A stretch of DNA of 15,249 bases, from contig CAZOJX010000037.1 of the NCBI GenBank assembly GCA_964580255.1, forward strand, positions 1 through 15,249, written 5' to 3'. The number at the start of each line of letters is the position of its first letter. Within the stretch, counting starts at the first letter, position 1. Of this stretch, positions 12,983 to 15,249 are shown piece after piece. The notes under the pieces are model-generated. The model worked only from the letters and a program-made list of their open reading frames with translations, was not told the DNA's origin and made no database searches. This stretch comes from HGM12587 sp964580255. GTDB lineage: Bacteria; Bacillota; Clostridia; Lachnospirales; Lachnospiraceae. The translations under genes and the position numbers were made by a program.

Positions 12983-15106
12983 TTAGCTTTCGTAAATATC
13001 TACTGCAAATAATGGCTCGCCGACTTTAATCTCACCTGTTTTGAGCAGGCGGACTTTCTGATGATCTTCCAGTTCTGTGCAAAGAACCGGTGTTGCTAAG
13101 GACGGTGCATGTTCTTTGACAAATGCTACATCTACCTTCATCAGCGGATCACCCTTCTTCACGTGATCCCCTTCTTTCACCAGCGGCTCAAAGCCTTCTC
13201 CATTTAAGTTGACTGTATCAATGCCGATATGGATCAGCATTGAAATTCCGGATTCTGTCTGGAATCCAAGTGCATGTTTTGTTCCGAAGATAAAGCATAC
13301 TTCACCATCTTCCGGTGCGCATACCATACCGTCTTCCGGGAGAACCATTGCCCCGTCCCCCATCATACGGCCTGCAAATGCTTCGTCCGGTGTTTCAGAA
13401 AGATCTGCTGCTACACCGTTTACCGGACTTGAGATTACGATGGTGCGTACAGCATTTCCGGCAACTCCTGCTTCTTTCGCTTCCTCTGTCTGCACTTCCT
13501 GTTCCGGAATATATTCTTCATTTGGAGCTGTTTCCAAATATTCTTCTAAGTTAGATTTTACCACAGCAACCCTCGGTCCGTAAATAACCTGAACGCCATT
13601 TCCTTTGTGTACCACGCCGGAAGCACCGGTTGCTTTTAATGTTCCATCATCTACCAGTTCCGGTTTATATACTGTACAGCGAAGTCTGGTCGCACAGCAG
13701 TCTACGTCAGAAATATTTTTCTTTCCGCCAAGGCCACGGCAGATTGCAGCAGATAATTCGTCTTCGTTTGCTGCTTCTCCGGCTTTCTTTGCATTTACGT
13801 CACTTCTTGTATAAAGCTTCACTTCTTCGCCGTCATCACGACCCGGAGTTTTTAAATCCATCTTCTTAATTAAGAAGGAGAATAGCAGATAATAAACGAT
13901 GAAGTAAACCACACCAACGATCACGATCCAGATCCAGTTTGTCTTTGCATTTCCCTGCAGAACACCAAACAGGAACATATCAATGAGACCGCCGGAGAAG
14001 GTCATACCTACACCAACATTGAAAATGTGCATCAGCATATATGCGGCACCTGCAAAAACACAGTGGATCACATAAAGTAACGGAGCTACGAACAGGAAAG
14101 TAAATTCCAGGGGTTCTGTAATACCTGTCAGCATGGAAGTAAATGCTGCGGAAAGTAAAAGACCTGCAACCACTTTTTTCTTTTCCGGTTTTGCACATTT
14201 GTACATGGCAAGTGCTGCTCCCGGGAGACCAAAGATCATTAATGGGAATTTACCGGCCATAAATCTGGTCGCTGAAACTGCATACTGCTGTACCGTCGGA
14301 TCTGCAAGCTGTGCAAAGAAAATGTTCTGTGCACCTTCTACCAAACGTCCGCCAACTTCCATGGTTCCGCCAAGGGCTGTCTGCCAGAACGGAAGGTAAA
14401 ATACGTGATGTAAGCCGAATGGAATGAGCGCACGTTCCATCAGACCGTATACCCATGTCCCGAAGTAACCGGATTCCATAACGATTCCGCCGACTGCGTA
14501 GATTCCCTGCTGAACGATCGGCCATACATAGAACATCAAAATACCGACTGCTACGTAAGTCAGGCCGCTGACGATCGGCACAAATCTTGTTCCGCCGAAA
14601 AAAGAAAGCACCTGCGGAAGCTCGATCTTATAAAATCTGTTATGAAGGGCTGCAACGCCAAGACCTACAATGATACCGCCGAATACACCCATCTGCAGAG
14701 AAGTGATTCCGCATACGGAAGCAGTTGCACCGCTTAACATGGATTCCACACCGCCGTTACAAGAGATCATTGCGGAAATGGACGCATGCATGATAAAGAA
14801 TGCAATGGCTGCAGATAATGCTGCAACCTCTTTTTCCTTCTTCGCCATACCAATGGCAACACCCATAGCAAAAATGATCGGCAGATTTGCAAATACAATG
14901 TCACCGGCCTGGCTCATTACTGTCAAAATGGCATTGATAAAGGTTCCAGGTCCCATGATATCAATGAGTCCATAGGTACGAAGTACGGTTTCATTGGTAA
15001 AAGAACTACCAATTCCAAGCAACAGTCCTGCAACCGGCAGGATTGCGATCGGGAGCATGAATGAGCGTCCCACACGCTGCAATACACCAAAAATTTTGTC
15101 TTTCAT
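12983..15106 (-). CDS. ptsG: PTS glucose-family transporter, fused EIICBA
   Basis: This 707-residue permease imports and phosphorylates a hexose. Domain order is C-B-A. The EIIC membrane domain (about 1-420) has many transmembrane helices and the GITEPLEF substrate motif at 328-335. EIIB (about 445-525) has DCCATRLR at 469-476, with C471 (the one before ATRLR) as phosphocysteine. EIIA (about 555-707) is glucose-type, with H626 (LIHIGID) the phosphorylated residue and H611 (GTKHALGF) its helper, 15 residues apart as in EIIA-Glc. Phosphate passes HPr, H626, C471, sugar. The start at 15106 is fixed by AGGAGG 7 bases upstream; a frame to 15175 would run through the leader. A RAT element upstream and an antiterminator gene downstream indicate induction by antitermination. 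Substrate could be glucose, maltose or N-acetylglucosamine; glucose is the best guess. Confidence 0.93.
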   Translation of the reverse strand: MKDKIFGVLQRVGRSFMLPIAILPVAGLLLGIGSSFTNETVLRTYGLIDIMGPGTFINAILTVMSQAGDIVFANLPIIFAMGVAIGMAKKEKEVAALSAAIAFFIMHASISAMISCNGGVESMLSGATASVCGITSLQMGVFGGIIVGLGVAALHNRFYKIELPQVLSFFGGTRFVPIVSGLTYVAVGILMFYVWPIVQQGIYAVGGIVMESGYFGTWVYGLMERALIPFGLHHVFYLPFWQTALGGTMEVGGRLVEGAQNIFFAQLADPTVQQYAVSATRFMAGKFPLMIFGLPGAALAMYKCAKPEKKKVVAGLLLSAAFTSMLTGITEPLEFTFLFVAPLLYVIHCVFAGAAYMLMHIFNVGVGMTFSGGLIDMFLFGVLQGNAKTNWIWIVIVGVVYFIVYYLLFSFLIKKMDLKTPGRDDGEEVKLYTRSDVNAKKAGEAANEDELSAAICRGLGGKKNISDVDCCATRLRCTVYKPELVDDGTLKATGASGVVHKGNGVQVIYGPRVAVVKSNLEEYLETAPNEEYIPEQEVQTEEAKEAGVAGNAVRTIVISSPVNGVAADLSETPDEAFAGRMMGDGAMVLPEDGMVCAPEDGEVCFIFGTKHALGFQTESGISMLIHIGIDTVNLNGEGFEPLVKEGDHVKKGDPLMKVDVAFVKEHAPSLATPVLCTELEDHQKVRLLKTGEIKVGEPLFAVDIYES

Positions 15107-15135
15107 GACAATTCCTCCTGTTTTTCCGAATGCTC

Positions 15136-15178
15136 TGTGCGTTTTTTGGCATAAAAAAATAGACACCAACCCCACACA
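15136..15178 (-). other. possible leader hairpin between RAT and PTS start codon
   Basis: On the minus strand TGTGTG (15178-15173) can pair with CGCACA (15141-15136) using one T-G pair, and inside it TTGG (15169-15166) with CCAA (15149-15146), leaving a T-rich loop. It lies just upstream of the ribosome binding site. It does not look like a standard terminator, and its role is unknown. Confidence 0.3.
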
Positions 15179-15214
15179 AACATTCTAAATAAAATTATTT
15201 AAAAATATTCATGC

Positions 15215-15247
15215 ATAGTTAATGCCTGCCTACCAGTAACATACTAT
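15215..15247 (-). promoter_or_regulatory. ribonucleic antiterminator (RAT) element of the PTS operon
   Basis: On the minus strand GTTACTG (15240-15234) and GCAGGCAT (15229-15222) match the conserved halves of BglG/LicT/GlcT RATs. The outer arms ATAGT and ACTAT pair, then TG/CA and CTG/CAG pair around asymmetric internal loops, the layout of known RAT hairpins. A GC-rich terminator overlapping its 3' side is not evident; AT-rich sequence with T runs follows. The promoter would lie outside the window to the right. Confidence 0.85.
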
Positions 15248-15249
15248 AT

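Noticed and set aside
15107..15175. Longer PTS start at 15175
   Set aside because: The extra residues are encoded by leader RNA containing a hairpin, and AGGAGG sits ahead of the ATG at 15106.
1..15249. CRISPR arrays, tRNA or rRNA genes, insertion sequences
   Set aside because: No regularly spaced repeats, cloverleaf-like sequences, rRNA segments, transposase genes or flanking terminal repeats were seen on either strand.

Overview
The window looks like chromosomal DNA of a low-to-mid GC Firmicute, most probably a Clostridia member of the Lachnospiraceae type. The evidence is protein style (MgtE, TrpS, an EIICBA glucose-family PTS, a BmrC/BmrD-like exporter pair), strong AGGAGG ribosome binding sites and short AT-rich intergenic gaps. 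This placement is inferred from sequence character, not from a database search. Every gene except one small regulator is on the minus strand, so transcription runs from right to left.

Right end (15249 to 12119): a ribonucleic antiterminator (RAT) element precedes a fused EIICBA phosphotransferase transporter of the glucose family. A BglG/LicT-type antiterminator gene follows after 21 bases. It is the probable reader of that RAT, so the pair forms a sugar-responsive antitermination circuit in which the regulator lies downstream of its own target. A hairpin terminator ends this unit.

Middle right (12110 to 7859): a MarR-family repressor gene and two ABC exporter half-transporters overlap head to tail. 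One promoter drives them. Its -35 box lies inside the preceding terminator hairpin, and two tandem palindromes cover the predicted transcription start. The two ATPase halves are asymmetric: one has a degenerate catalytic site and the other a canonical one. This is a typical drug or peptide efflux heterodimer under MarR control.

Middle (7844 to 5371): a good promoter drives mgtE (magnesium channel) and trpS (tryptophanyl-tRNA synthetase). The leader is too short for an M-box or T-box. A weak hairpin follows trpS.

Middle left (5339 to 730): an RluA-type pseudouridine synthase gene is followed by three tightly packed genes: a leucine-rich-repeat protein, a VWA-domain protein with a metallopeptidase-like N-terminus, and a MoxR-type AAA+ ATPase. 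The last three look like one chaperone-like module of unknown target and are the best candidate here for a poorly described system. A bidirectional terminator separates them from the left end.

Left end (1 to 722): a small AT-rich accessory locus. A short XRE-family regulator (+) and a single-pass membrane protein of unknown function (-, possibly frameshifted near its start) diverge from an intergenic region holding five copies of a TTAAACA half-site.
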